Source: Bacteroidota bacterium (GTDB lineage: Bacteria > Bacteroidota > Bacteroidia > Flavobacteriales > Flavobacteriaceae). Taken from it: a stretch of 53,291 nt of DNA. The stretch is taken from contig JAQCFO010000010.1 in assembly GCA_027619415.1 (NCBI GenBank), positions 1 through 53,291 on the forward strand, in the 5' to 3' direction. Under the pieces are notes generated by a model that worked only from the letters and a program-made list of their open reading frames with translations, did no database searches and was not told where the DNA came from. Made by a program: the position numbers and the translations under genes. This document shows positions 1 through 7,421 of this stretch, in pieces (the stretch's first letter is position 1; the number at the start of each line of letters is the position of its first letter).

Positions 1-165
1 TTAGAACTATTAAAAAAAGAATTAACCATACTTGAAAACAATATTTCTTTTTTCAATGACAATTCAAAAGAAAATAAAATGTTGGATAACTCTCGAAATG
101 AAATTAAAAAGAAAAAAATTGAAATTGAATTTATAATTCAGCAAAAATATATTTTAAAAAAGTAA
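1..165 (+). CDS. C-terminal fragment of a DUF349-like coiled-coil protein
   Basis: The window opens inside a reading frame in frame 1 that runs 54 codons to a TAA at 163-165. The visible tail is lysine- and glutamate-rich and predicted helical, with the segment LENNISFF followed by charged heptad-like sequence. This resembles the C-terminus of flavobacterial DUF349 proteins, which usually end in a LENN-x-x-FF stretch followed by a basic helix. DUF349 proteins are long, repeat-built, probably helical proteins of unclear function. The start and most of the gene lie outside the window. The family call rests on one short motif and is tentative. It is convergent with mazG, with only three bases between the two stop codons. 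Confidence 0.5.
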   Translation, partial: LELLKKELTILENNISFFNDNSKENKMLDNSRNEIKKKKIEIEFIIQQKYILKK

Positions 166-168
166 TTA

Positions 169-936
169 TTATTTAGATTTTTTCCAGTAATCACTTAATT
201 CGCTATTACTAACATCACTAAAAGTTTTTCGATCATTTCTTAATTGATTTTCTAACTTCATGAATCTTTTAATGAATTTCTTATTTGTTTTTTCTAATGC
301 ATTATCCGGATTAACTCCTAAAAATTTTCCATAATTTATAATTGAAAATATTAAATCACCTAATCCAGATTCAAGATTTTTTAAATTACCTGATTTAACT
401 TCTTCTTCAAGTTCATTAAATTCTTCGATAATTTTATTTTTAACATCGTTACGATTTACCCAATCAAATCCAACATTAGAAACTTTTTCTTGAATTCTCA
501 TTGATTTAATGAAAGATGGTAATGCTGTTGGCACACCTTCAAGAACACTTTTTTTACCTTCCTTTAGTTTTAAATTTTCCCAATTATTCTTTACCAGATT
601 TTCGTCTACGGCTTTTAAGTCTCCATAAACATGAGGGTGTCTGAATATTAATTTTTTAGTAATACTTTTTGCAACGTCAGAAATATCAAAAAGATTTGTT
701 TCGCTAGCTATTTTTGAATAAAATATAATATGTAGCAATAAGTCACCTAACTCATTTTTAATTTCATCAATTTTATTTTCTGAAATAGCATCAGCTAATT
801 CAAAAGTTTCTTCTATTGTTAATGACTTTAAACTTTCAAAAGTTTGTTTTTGATCCCAGGGACATTTCTCTCTTAACTCATCCATTAAATCAATTAACTG
901 ACTTATAGAATCTAATTGTATTTTTTTATTGTTCAT
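169..936 (-). CDS. mazG: MazG nucleoside triphosphate pyrophosphohydrolase
   Basis: 255 aa, the usual length of two-domain MazG. It hydrolyses (deoxy)nucleoside triphosphates to monophosphate and pyrophosphate, cleaning the nucleotide pool. The N-terminal domain carries the family start CPWDQKQT (residues 25-32). It also has the metal-binding pattern EExxE...ExxD (E42, E43, E46, E62, D65). A second, more degenerate MazG repeat spans roughly residues 150-240 (FDW, EEFNELEEEV, GLGDLIFS). It is the last gene of a minus-strand run ruvX-def-mazG with gaps of 1 and 3 nt, so it is almost certainly co-transcribed from the promoter upstream of ruvX. The ATG at 936 is the only sensible start. Confidence 0.95.
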   Translation of the reverse strand: MNNKKIQLDSISQLIDLMDELREKCPWDQKQTFESLKSLTIEETFELADAISENKIDEIKNELGDLLLHIIFYSKIASETNLFDISDVAKSITKKLIFRHPHVYGDLKAVDENLVKNNWENLKLKEGKKSVLEGVPTALPSFIKSMRIQEKVSNVGFDWVNRNDVKNKIIEEFNELEEEVKSGNLKNLESGLGDLIFSIINYGKFLGVNPDNALEKTNKKFIKRFMKLENQLRNDRKTFSDVSNSELSDYWKKSK

Positions 937-939
937 TAT

Positions 940-1515
940 TTATATGGGAAAATTCATTAAATAATCTGTATCAATTTTTCCCTTTGAAATATTATTTAAT
1001 TTTCCTTTTAATATTTTCTTTTTAAAAGAACTTAACTTATCAGTGAATAATACACCTTCAATGTGATCAAATTCATGTTGAACTACTCTAGCACATAAAC
1101 CGTTTAATTTTAAAATTTTGTTTTCAAATTTTTCATTTTTAAAATGAATTTCAATCTCACTTTCCCTTATAATATCTTCTCTAACATCAGGAATACTTAG
1201 ACAACCTTCATTAAAACTATTAAAGTCAGTTGAAGACCAAACTATTTTAGGGTTAATAAAAACTTTTTTAAACATTGAAACCTTTTTCCTTTCATCTAAA
1301 CTAAGCTCTTCATCTTTAGAAAAAGGAGAGGCATCAACAATAAATAGCCTTAATGATTCCCCAATTTGTGGAGCTGCCAAACCTACTCCATTAGCAGAAT
1401 ACATTGTATCCCACATGTTTTTAATTAAAGAATTAAGGTCTTCGTGATTTTCATTAATAGAAATACATTTATTTCTTAAAACTGGATCTCCGTATGCTGA
1501 AATTGGTAAAATCAT
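940..1515 (-). CDS. def: Peptide deformylase
   Basis: 191 aa metalloprotease-fold enzyme that removes the N-formyl group from nascent proteins at the ribosome. All three family motifs are visible: GVGLAAPQ (43-50), EGCLS (103-107, metal ligand C105) and the HEFDH zinc/iron motif (147-151, with E148 as catalytic base). The protein is otherwise ordinary, with a normal C-terminal helix. It lies in the middle of the ruvX-def-mazG string; its start codon is one base from the ruvX stop, so translation is probably coupled. Confidence 0.97.
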   Translation of the reverse strand: MILPISAYGDPVLRNKCISINENHEDLNSLIKNMWDTMYSANGVGLAAPQIGESLRLFIVDASPFSKDEELSLDERKKVSMFKKVFINPKIVWSSTDFNSFNEGCLSIPDVREDIIRESEIEIHFKNEKFENKILKLNGLCARVVQHEFDHIEGVLFTDKLSSFKKKILKGKLNNISKGKIDTDYLMNFPI

Positions 1516-1516
1516 A

Positions 1517-1927
1517 TTATTTATTTTCTAAAAATGATTGAAGGATTATAGTTGCACTAACTTTATCTACCAGCATTTTATTTCGTCTTTTACTTTTATT
1601 TATTCCGCTGCTTAAAATAGTTCTTTTAGCAATTAGCGAAGTAAACCTTTCGTCTTGCCTTTTAACTTTAACTAAAGGAAATTCTTTATTTATTTGTTTA
1701 ATAAAAATCAAAATATCATTTTCAATTTGTGATGGATTATTATCTTTTTGAACTGGCTTTCCGATAACAAATGTATCTATTGATTCATTTTTTAAAATAT
1801 TTTTTAAAAAAAGTATTATTTCACTATTAAGGACTGTGTCTAATGAAGATGCTATAATATTAAGTTCATCAGTGATAGCTAATCCTATTCTTTTTAATCC
1901 ATAGTCAATTGCAATTATTTTAGCCAT
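1517..1927 (-). CDS. ruvX: Putative Holliday junction resolvase RuvX/YqgF
   Basis: 136 aa RNase H-fold protein of the YqgF/RuvX family, a single domain of typical length. It begins with the strand AIDYGLKRIGLA, whose aspartate (D8) is the first acidic residue of the active site. It continues with VIGKPVQKD and the segment VKRQDERFTS, and ends with a short helix containing the last conserved aspartate (VDKVSA). Proposed roles are resolution of Holliday junctions and, by homology to E. coli YqgF, maturation of the 5-prime end of 16S rRNA. It is the first gene of the ruvX-def-mazG operon. A Bacteroidota -7 box lies only 4 nt before the ATG. Confidence 0.92.
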   Translation of the reverse strand: MAKIIAIDYGLKRIGLAITDELNIIASSLDTVLNSEIILFLKNILKNESIDTFVIGKPVQKDNNPSQIENDILIFIKQINKEFPLVKVKRQDERFTSLIAKRTILSSGINKSKRRNKMLVDKVSATIILQSFLENK

Positions 1928-1931
1928 TCAA

Positions 1932-1939
1932 CAAAGTTA
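1932..1939 (-). promoter_or_regulatory. Putative -7 box (TAACTTTG) for ruvX-def-mazG
   Basis: On the minus strand this reads TAACTTTG, an exact match to the Bacteroidota -7 consensus TAnnTTTG. Its final G is only 4 nt before the ruvX ATG, so transcription would begin at or beside the start codon and give a leaderless or nearly leaderless mRNA. No clear -33 TTTG was found at 19-21 nt upstream. Confidence 0.4.
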
Positions 1940-1991
1940 AATGATTAATAATTAAGGTTAAAGTTTCTAAAACTATTTATTAATTAGAGCG

Positions 1992-1999
1992 TATATTTG
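1992..1999 (+). promoter_or_regulatory. Putative -7 box (TATATTTG) for the dapD run
   Basis: TATATTTG matches TAnnTTTG exactly. If the last G is position -7, transcription starts near 2006, six bases before the ATG at 2012. The TTG at 1997, which could be read as an upstream dapD start, is part of this box and would not be transcribed; this decides in favour of the downstream ATG. Confidence 0.45.
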
Positions 2000-2011
2000 A
2001 AAAAAAATAGA

Positions 2012-2818
2012 ATGAGAGAAATTATTGAGGCAGCTTGGGATGATAATTCTCTTTTAAAAAAAGAGAATACGATAAGAGCTATTCATGCCGTTATTGAAGA
2101 TTTAGACAATGGTATTCTAAGGGTAGCAGAACCTACAAGTAAAGGTTGGTTAGTTAATGAATGGGTAAAAAAAGCAGTTATATTATACTTTCCAATTCAA
2201 AAAATGAAAACTATTGAAATGGGACCATTAGAGTTCCATGATAAAATTCCATTGAAAAAAAATTATGCAGAAAAAGGAATTCGAGTTGTCCCTCATGCAG
2301 TTGCTAGAAAAGGCGCTTATATTAGTAAAGGAGTTATTTTAATGCCTAGTTATGTTAATATTGGAGCTTATATTGATGAGGGTACCATGGTTGATACATG
2401 GGCAACTGTCGGAAGCTGTGCTCAAATAGGAAAAAACGTACATTTAAGTGGAGGCGTTGGAATTGGAGGCGTATTAGAACCTTTACAAGCTGTACCTGTT
2501 ATCATTGAAGATAATGTTTTTATAGGCTCAAGGTGCATTGTAGTTGAAGGAGTTAAAGTATGCAAAGAGGCTGTATTAGGAGCAAACGTTGTTTTAACTG
2601 CTTCTACAAAGATAATTGATGTAACTGGAGAAAATCCTATCGAATATAAAGGTGTAGTTCCTAGCAGGTCGGTAGTTATCCCTGGATCTTATACAAAAAG
2701 TTTTTCTGCAGGAGATTATCAAGTACCGTGTGCCCTAATAATAGGGAAAAGGAAAGAAAGTACTGATAAAAAAACTTCTCTTAACGATGCACTAAGGGAA
2801 TATAAAGTATCAGCCTGA
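2012..2818 (+). CDS. dapD: 2,3,4,5-tetrahydropyridine-2,6-dicarboxylate N-succinyltransferase
   Basis: Left-handed beta-helix acyltransferase (268 aa from the ATG used here). It succinylates tetrahydrodipicolinate with succinyl-CoA in the DAP/lysine pathway. The N-terminal helical domain contains the family segment LRVAEPTSKGW. It is followed by hexapeptide repeats, including MPSYVNIGAYIDEGTMVDTW, IGKNVHLSGGVGIGGV and VFIGSRCIVVEGVKV. The reading frame extends upstream to a TTG at 1997, but that codon lies inside a TAnnTTTG box, so the ATG at 2012 (MREIIEAAWD) is preferred. It heads a plus-strand run of five genes. lysA at 11318 supplies the last step of the same pathway. Confidence 0.96.
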   Translation: MREIIEAAWDDNSLLKKENTIRAIHAVIEDLDNGILRVAEPTSKGWLVNEWVKKAVILYFPIQKMKTIEMGPLEFHDKIPLKKNYAEKGIRVVPHAVARKGAYISKGVILMPSYVNIGAYIDEGTMVDTWATVGSCAQIGKNVHLSGGVGIGGVLEPLQAVPVIIEDNVFIGSRCIVVEGVKVCKEAVLGANVVLTASTKIIDVTGENPIEYKGVVPSRSVVIPGSYTKSFSAGDYQVPCALIIGKRKESTDKKTSLNDALREYKVSA

Positions 2819-2833
2819 AATTTTATATAATTT

Positions 2834-3376
2834 ATGATTTTAGAGATCGAAAAAGCTCTTAACTGTTTAAATGAAGGAGGAATTCTTGTTTATCCTTCAG
2901 ACACAATTTGGGCAATTGGGTGTGACGCGACTAATAAAAAAGCAATTAATAAAATCTATAAGATTAAAAAAAGAAATCATTCAGAACCATTCATTTGCTT
3001 AATGAGTGATTTTAAAATGTGTGACAGGTATGTCACAACTTCTAACAAAATAAAAAATTATCTAAAAAGTAAATCTTTTCCTGTTTCAGTAATTTATCAA
3101 GATGTAAAAAACCTAAGCACTTTCCCTAAATCGATTGCAATACGAATACCTAAAGATGAATTTTGTATTAAGCTGATAAGAAAATTAAACAAACCTATTA
3201 TTTCAACTTCAGTTAATATTTCAGGAGAACATTTTCCTTTATTATTCAATGATATTAAGAAAGAAATTTTGGATCAAGTAGATTATAAAGTAAATTTACG
3301 AATAAATCAAAAACTTGAAAAACCATCAACAATTATTAAGGTTGAGAATGATAAAATCATAACTCTAAGGTCATAA
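2834..3376 (+). CDS. tsaC: L-threonylcarbamoyladenylate synthase (YrdC/Sua5 domain)
   Basis: 180 aa single-domain YrdC-fold protein. It makes threonylcarbamoyl-AMP from threonine, bicarbonate and ATP for the t6A modification of tRNAs reading ANN codons. Visible motifs are YPSDTIWAIGCDA (20-32), the substrate-binding KKRNHSEPF (45-53) and STSVNISGE (124-132). The length matches TsaC/YrdC rather than long Sua5, which has an extra C-terminal domain. It lies 15 nt after dapD, and its stop directly abuts the ATG of cca. Two tRNA-maturation genes are therefore coupled. Confidence 0.92.
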   Translation: MILEIEKALNCLNEGGILVYPSDTIWAIGCDATNKKAINKIYKIKKRNHSEPFICLMSDFKMCDRYVTTSNKIKNYLKSKSFPVSVIYQDVKNLSTFPKSIAIRIPKDEFCIKLIRKLNKPIISTSVNISGEHFPLLFNDIKKEILDQVDYKVNLRINQKLEKPSTIIKVENDKIITLRS

Positions 3377-4807
3377 ATGATTAACAATAAAATTCTTGAA
3401 GCTATTAACAATGAGATATTTAAAACTATTAAAAAATATAGTGACGAATTAAACATTGAATGTTATGTCATAGGGGGCTATGTCAGAGACCTTCTTCTAA
3501 ATAAAAGCACTCCAAAAGATATTGATGTGTTAGTAATTGGAAGCGGAATTGAGATGGCTAAAAGAGTATCAAATAAATTAAATCCAAAAGGAAAAGTTAA
3601 GATTTTTAAAAATTTTGGAACAGCCATGTTTAAATTCAATACTATTGAATTAGAATTCGTTGGATCTAGAAAAGAAAGCTATAATAAATCCAGTAGAAAC
3701 CCTATAGTTGAATTAGGAACTTTAGAGGATGACTTAAATAGAAGAGATTTCACTATTAATGCCATAGGGATTGGATTGAATTCCAAAAACTGGGGGAAAA
3801 TAATTGATAATTTCAATGGAATTGAAGATCTTAAGAATGGATTAATAAAAACTCCATTAGATCCATTAAAAACCTTTTCTGATGATCCTTTAAGAATGCT
3901 AAGAGCCATTAGGTTTTCATGTCAACTAAATTTTAAAATTCATCAAGATTCGTTAAATGGAATTATATCTGAAAAAGATAGAATTAAAATTATTTCTGGA
4001 GAAAGGATTGCTGATGAGTTAAATAAAATCATAATGACTCAAAAGCCTTCAACAGGATTTAAAATTCTAGAAAGTACAGGAATTTTAAAATTTATTCTTC
4101 CAGAATTAACTGCATTAAAAGGAATTGATGAAATTGACGGTCAAAAACATAAAGATAACTTTTATCATACCTTAGAAGTGTTAGATAATATTTGTCCAAA
4201 TACAAACAATATTTGGTTAAGATGGGCTGCTCTTCTTCATGATGTCGGAAAAGCACCATCTAAAAGGTTTGTAAAGGAAATTGGATGGACTTTTCATGGT
4301 CATGAGCTCAAGGGCTCTAAAATGGTATATAATATCTTTAAAAGGTTAAATATGCCATTAAACAACAAAATGAAATATGTTGAAAAAATTATATTCATGA
4401 GTTCTAGACCAATAGTTCTTTCTAATAATAATATTTCAGACTCTGCTATAAGAAGGCTAATTTATGATGCTCAGCAAGATGTGGATGACCTACTAACACT
4501 TTGTGAGGCAGATATAACAACTAAAAACCCTCAAAGATTTAAGAAATACTTAAATAATTTTAAAATGGTAAGAACTAAAATTATTGAAGTCGAAAAAAGA
4601 GATCATATAAGGAATTTTCAACCTCCAATAAGTGGAGAAGAAATTATGAGTTATTTTAATATAAAACCTGGCAAGGAAATAGGTGTCATAAAAGAGTTAA
4701 TAAAGGAATCTATTTTAGATGGAGAGATAAAAAATGATTATGAATCTGCTAAATTAATTATGATTAAAAAAGGTAAAGCATTGGGTCTTATAAAGAATGA
4801 AAAATAA
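3377..4807 (+). CDS. cca: CCA tRNA nucleotidyltransferase with HD domain
   Basis: 476 aa class II nucleotidyltransferase that adds or repairs the 3-prime CCA of tRNAs. The sole tRNA gene in this window does not encode CCA, so the enzyme is expected to be essential here. Motifs seen are GGYVRDLL (33-40), the metal-binding DID (48-50), RRDFTINA (122-129) and DDPLRMLRAIRF (169-180). A C-terminal HD phosphohydrolase domain follows, with H264 and the pair H288-D289 in WAALLHDVGK. The start is immediately after the tsaC stop. The last 11 bases overlap the start of the heme A synthase gene, so translation is probably coupled. Confidence 0.96.
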   Translation: MINNKILEAINNEIFKTIKKYSDELNIECYVIGGYVRDLLLNKSTPKDIDVLVIGSGIEMAKRVSNKLNPKGKVKIFKNFGTAMFKFNTIELEFVGSRKESYNKSSRNPIVELGTLEDDLNRRDFTINAIGIGLNSKNWGKIIDNFNGIEDLKNGLIKTPLDPLKTFSDDPLRMLRAIRFSCQLNFKIHQDSLNGIISEKDRIKIISGERIADELNKIIMTQKPSTGFKILESTGILKFILPELTALKGIDEIDGQKHKDNFYHTLEVLDNICPNTNNIWLRWAALLHDVGKAPSKRFVKEIGWTFHGHELKGSKMVYNIFKRLNMPLNNKMKYVEKIIFMSSRPIVLSNNNISDSAIRRLIYDAQQDVDDLLTLCEADITTKNPQRFKKYLNNFKMVRTKIIEVEKRDHIRNFQPPISGEEIMSYFNIKPGKEIGVIKELIKESILDGEIKNDYESAKLIMIKKGKALGLIKNEK

Positions 4808-5816
4808 TTTTGTTAAAATTTCAAAAATTAGTTTAGTATTAGTTTATTTAGTTATACTAGCGGGATCATTAGTTAGAATGACTGGAAGTGGCATGGGTTG
4901 CCCAGACTGGCCAAAATGCTTTGGACTTTTAATTCCTCCTACAGAAATTGGTCAAATTGAATGGTCTCCAAATAAAAGTTTCACTAAAGGAATTGTACTA
5001 AAAAAAAATAATGAACTAATTATAGCTAAGAAAGATTTTAGTTCTAAAGAAAAATTTAATTTTTCTAATTGGAAGAAATACACAAAACATGATTATTCTG
5101 ATTTCAACCCATCTAAAACATGGATTGAGTTTTTAAACAGATTAATTGGAGCAATTGCTGGTCTTGCTACTATATTGATGTTGATTTTTTCAATTAAATT
5201 TTGGAGAGAAAATAAAATTATTGTTTTAAGCTCTTTACTAATAGTATTAGGAATGGGGTTTCAAGCATGGCTTGGTAAAATAGTAGTTGATTCAAATTTA
5301 GCTCCATTTAAAATCACTACACATATGTTAATGGCATTTATTATAATAGCGTTACTAATTTATTCCATTTATATTTCAAAAAATAAAACTAAAAATATTT
5401 TAAACGATTTGGTTGTAAAAAACTTAATCTTAGGATCTCTATTATTGAGTGTAATTCAAGTAATAATCGGAACTCAAGTTAGAGAATTTATCGATTTACA
5501 AAATGAATTATTTGGTCCAGAAAACAAAAATAAATGGCTAGCTCTTCCTGACTTTTACTTCTATTTTCACAGAACTTTTTCAATACTAATTTTAGCCATC
5601 AATACCTACTTATATTACATAACAGTTAAGAGAAAATACAATACAGGTTTAATTAAAAGAATATGTATTGTTATAATTTTAGAAATTATTGTTGGAATGG
5701 TTATGTATTATGGAAGTTTTCCATTAATGAGTCAACCTATACATTTGTTTTTAGCTACAATGTTATTTGGGTATCAATTTTATTGGTTTTTACACTTTAC
5801 TAAAATTAGAAAATAA
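4797..5816 (+). CDS. ctaA: Heme A synthase, COX15/CtaA family
   Basis: 339 aa polytopic membrane protein with about eight hydrophobic segments. It oxidises heme O to heme A for aa3-type cytochrome oxidase. The N-terminus has the family sequence GSLVRMTGSGMGCPDWPKC with a cysteine pair (C35, C41). Heme-ligand-like histidines are at H176 (ITTHM), H258 (FHRT) and H316 (PIHLF). The position of the first histidine, in the ExxH motif of B. subtilis CtaA, is filled by asparagine: E111-F-L-N114-R. From memory, flavobacterial COX15 proteins share this EYxNR form, but I could not check that. The gene overlaps cca by 11 nt and is followed without a gap by the next gene. Confidence 0.92.
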   Translation: MKNNFVKISKISLVLVYLVILAGSLVRMTGSGMGCPDWPKCFGLLIPPTEIGQIEWSPNKSFTKGIVLKKNNELIIAKKDFSSKEKFNFSNWKKYTKHDYSDFNPSKTWIEFLNRLIGAIAGLATILMLIFSIKFWRENKIIVLSSLLIVLGMGFQAWLGKIVVDSNLAPFKITTHMLMAFIIIALLIYSIYISKNKTKNILNDLVVKNLILGSLLLSVIQVIIGTQVREFIDLQNELFGPENKNKWLALPDFYFYFHRTFSILILAINTYLYYITVKRKYNTGLIKRICIVIILEIIVGMVMYYGSFPLMSQPIHLFLATMLFGYQFYWFLHFTKIRK

Positions 5817-6281
5817 ATGATTTACAGAATAAGAATAATCCTAGACACCAAAGAGGATATTATAAGAGACATAGAGATTGAAAATAATTCTACATTTAAA
5901 GATTTACATACAGAAGTATTAAAATCATTTCAATTTGATGGAAATGAAATGGCATCATTTTACTTAAGCAATGACAATTGGGATCAAGGTAAAGAAATTA
6001 GCTTGTCAAGTTTCCAAGAAGAAGATGAATTAATCATGGAAAACTGTACCCTAGATTCGATTATAAATGAAGATCAAAAGAAATTTATTTTCATATATGA
6101 TTTTTTAAATTTATGGACGTTTTTTGTTGAAATATTTGAAATTACTTCAATTATAGAAGGAACTAAATATCCTAAATTAATTTTTTCATTAGGAAAACTT
6201 CCTGAAAAAGCACCAGATAAAAATTTTGAAGAAATAAACGATAATGACTTTGAAGATAACTTTGAAGAAGATTATAATTAA
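5817..6281 (+). CDS. Plasmid pRiA4b ORF-3-like (IS1096 TnpR-like) family protein
   Basis: 154 aa soluble protein. The N-terminal half has the family pattern: MIYRIRIIL, IEIENNSTFKDLHTEVLKSF, then MASFYLSNDNWDQGKEI. The C-terminus is a strongly acidic tail rich in D, E and N. Despite the family name, derived from a transposon passenger gene, such proteins are common chromosomal genes in Bacteroidota and nothing here indicates a mobile element. The molecular function is unknown. It starts directly after the heme A synthase stop and is probably the last gene of the dapD run. It is convergent with the next gene, and the two stop codons overlap by 4 nt (6278-6281). Confidence 0.8.
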   Translation: MIYRIRIILDTKEDIIRDIEIENNSTFKDLHTEVLKSFQFDGNEMASFYLSNDNWDQGKEISLSSFQEEDELIMENCTLDSIINEDQKKFIFIYDFLNLWTFFVEIFEITSIIEGTKYPKLIFSLGKLPEKAPDKNFEEINDNDFEDNFEEDYN

Positions 6282-7339
6282 TCAACATTTAACATACCAT
6301 GATTTTCATAATTATTAAGAATATAATCAAATGTTGCTTTTAATATTTCTCCCATATTACTAGTTTTCTTAAAATTTTCATCTCTAGTAAGAGAATAAAT
6401 TTGTTTTGATAATAAATCTATGTTTTTTGAAGTAGAAATATTATCATGCATCATACACTTAATAATTTTTTTCACTCTACTTTCAGAACTTAAAATTCTT
6501 TTTGCAATTATAGATCTTTCCTCAGTTTTGTATTGATCCACAGAATGTTTATTCAATTTTTCTTTAATTAATTCCATTATTATCTTATTTTCTTTGAAAA
6601 ACTGAGGCCTATAAACCTTTAGCTTGCCTTCAAAAGATTGTTGGTCAAAATCTATTGCTCTAATTTTGTATATAACTTGATCAAAATCATGAGTAGGAAT
6701 AATCACATAATTATATGATCTCATATCTCCAAGAAGTCTAATCATACATCTTTCATTAAACTTTACAAACTCTTTTGCAATCTGAGATTTTTCTGAAGGA
6801 TTACATTTATTTAAAAAATCACTTAAAAATTCATCACCAGGAATTCCAGCAATATGTTCTTCGATTAAAGTGTTCTGATAAACTAAAAAATTTAAATTGT
6901 CAGGAGATAAAATATGCTCAAGCTCTAGTCCATAGATCCGTGAAGCATCTGCTTTTTTAACATAGAAATATGTAAAATTATCATTTAAAATATTTCTAAT
7001 TTTTATTCTAAATGGTTTAGAATTTCCAAAAGTACAGTAATCAATTGCATCAACGTTTAAAAATTCCATATTAGCTTCATTTCCATCTGAGTGCAATAAG
7101 TTATAGACTTGTTTTAAACTTTCATCGATTTCTTTTCTTTCAAAATCAGAATAAAAAGCTCTAACCCATAATGTGTCAATGTCCTTTTCGTTATATACTG
7201 AAACTGATCCGGAAAATCTTTTTAAATCCTCATAAAAAATAGGAATTATTAATTTTCTATTATAAAATGACAGATAAGAATCTAGGTTTTTAGATATAGG
7301 AAATGAAGGTTTTTTATCTGACATTAATTTCTCGTACAT
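6278..7339 (-). CDS. Unrecognised protein with kinase-like catalytic motifs
   Basis: 353 aa, with no signal peptide or membrane segment. I do not recognise the family. Three spaced elements resemble the protein-kinase-like fold of aminoglycoside phosphotransferases and HipA. The first is a lysine-bearing strand YFYVKKAD (124-131). The second is GDMRSYN (204-210), in which D205 and N210 have the D-x4-N spacing of a catalytic loop. The third is RAIDFDQ (227-233), with D230/D232 where the metal-binding DFD/DFE would be. An intervening EEHIAGIPGDEF (160-171) could be the hinge. The C-terminal 100 residues are helical and charged. The gene is monocistronic, with its own TAACTTTG box 12 nt before the ATG. 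It overlaps the convergent upstream neighbour by 4 nt and is divergent from uvrB. The kinase reading is inference. Confidence 0.75.
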   Translation of the reverse strand: MYEKLMSDKKPSFPISKNLDSYLSFYNRKLIIPIFYEDLKRFSGSVSVYNEKDIDTLWVRAFYSDFERKEIDESLKQVYNLLHSDGNEANMEFLNVDAIDYCTFGNSKPFRIKIRNILNDNFTYFYVKKADASRIYGLELEHILSPDNLNFLVYQNTLIEEHIAGIPGDEFLSDFLNKCNPSEKSQIAKEFVKFNERCMIRLLGDMRSYNYVIIPTHDFDQVIYKIRAIDFDQQSFEGKLKVYRPQFFKENKIIMELIKEKLNKHSVDQYKTEERSIIAKRILSSESRVKKIIKCMMHDNISTSKNIDLLSKQIYSLTRDENFKKTSNMGEILKATFDYILNNYENHGMLNVD

Positions 7340-7351
7340 GTAATTTTTTTA

Positions 7352-7359
7352 CAAAGTTA
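7352..7359 (-). promoter_or_regulatory. Putative -7 box (TAACTTTG) for the 353-aa unknown gene
   Basis: Minus-strand TAACTTTG is an exact TAnnTTTG match with its G at 7352, giving a predicted start of transcription near 7345 and a leader of about six bases before the ATG at 7339. It is identical to the box before ruvX and forms a divergent pair with the uvrB box. Confidence 0.4.
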
Positions 7360-7399
7360 ACTCATTTATTATTTCAAGGAAATTAGGAAGTTATTGTCG

Positions 7400-7407
7400 T
7401 AAATTTG
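7400..7407 (+). promoter_or_regulatory. Putative -7 box (TAAATTTG) for uvrB
   Basis: An exact TAnnTTTG match, 14 nt before the uvrB TTG start. The predicted transcription start is near 7414, leaving a leader under 10 nt. No -33 TTTG was found at the expected distance. SOS (LexA-like) operators were not recognised here. Confidence 0.4.
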
Positions 7408-7421
7408 GGAAAAATTTATTT

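Noticed and set aside
1997-2011. TTG start for dapD (five residues longer)
   Set aside because: The TTG is part of a TATATTTG promoter box; the ATG at 2012 is preferred.
5817-6281. A transposon or plasmid remnant suggested by the family name IS1096 TnpR / pRiA4b ORF-3
   Set aside because: No inverted repeats or transposase are nearby, and the gene is tightly packed in a housekeeping run.
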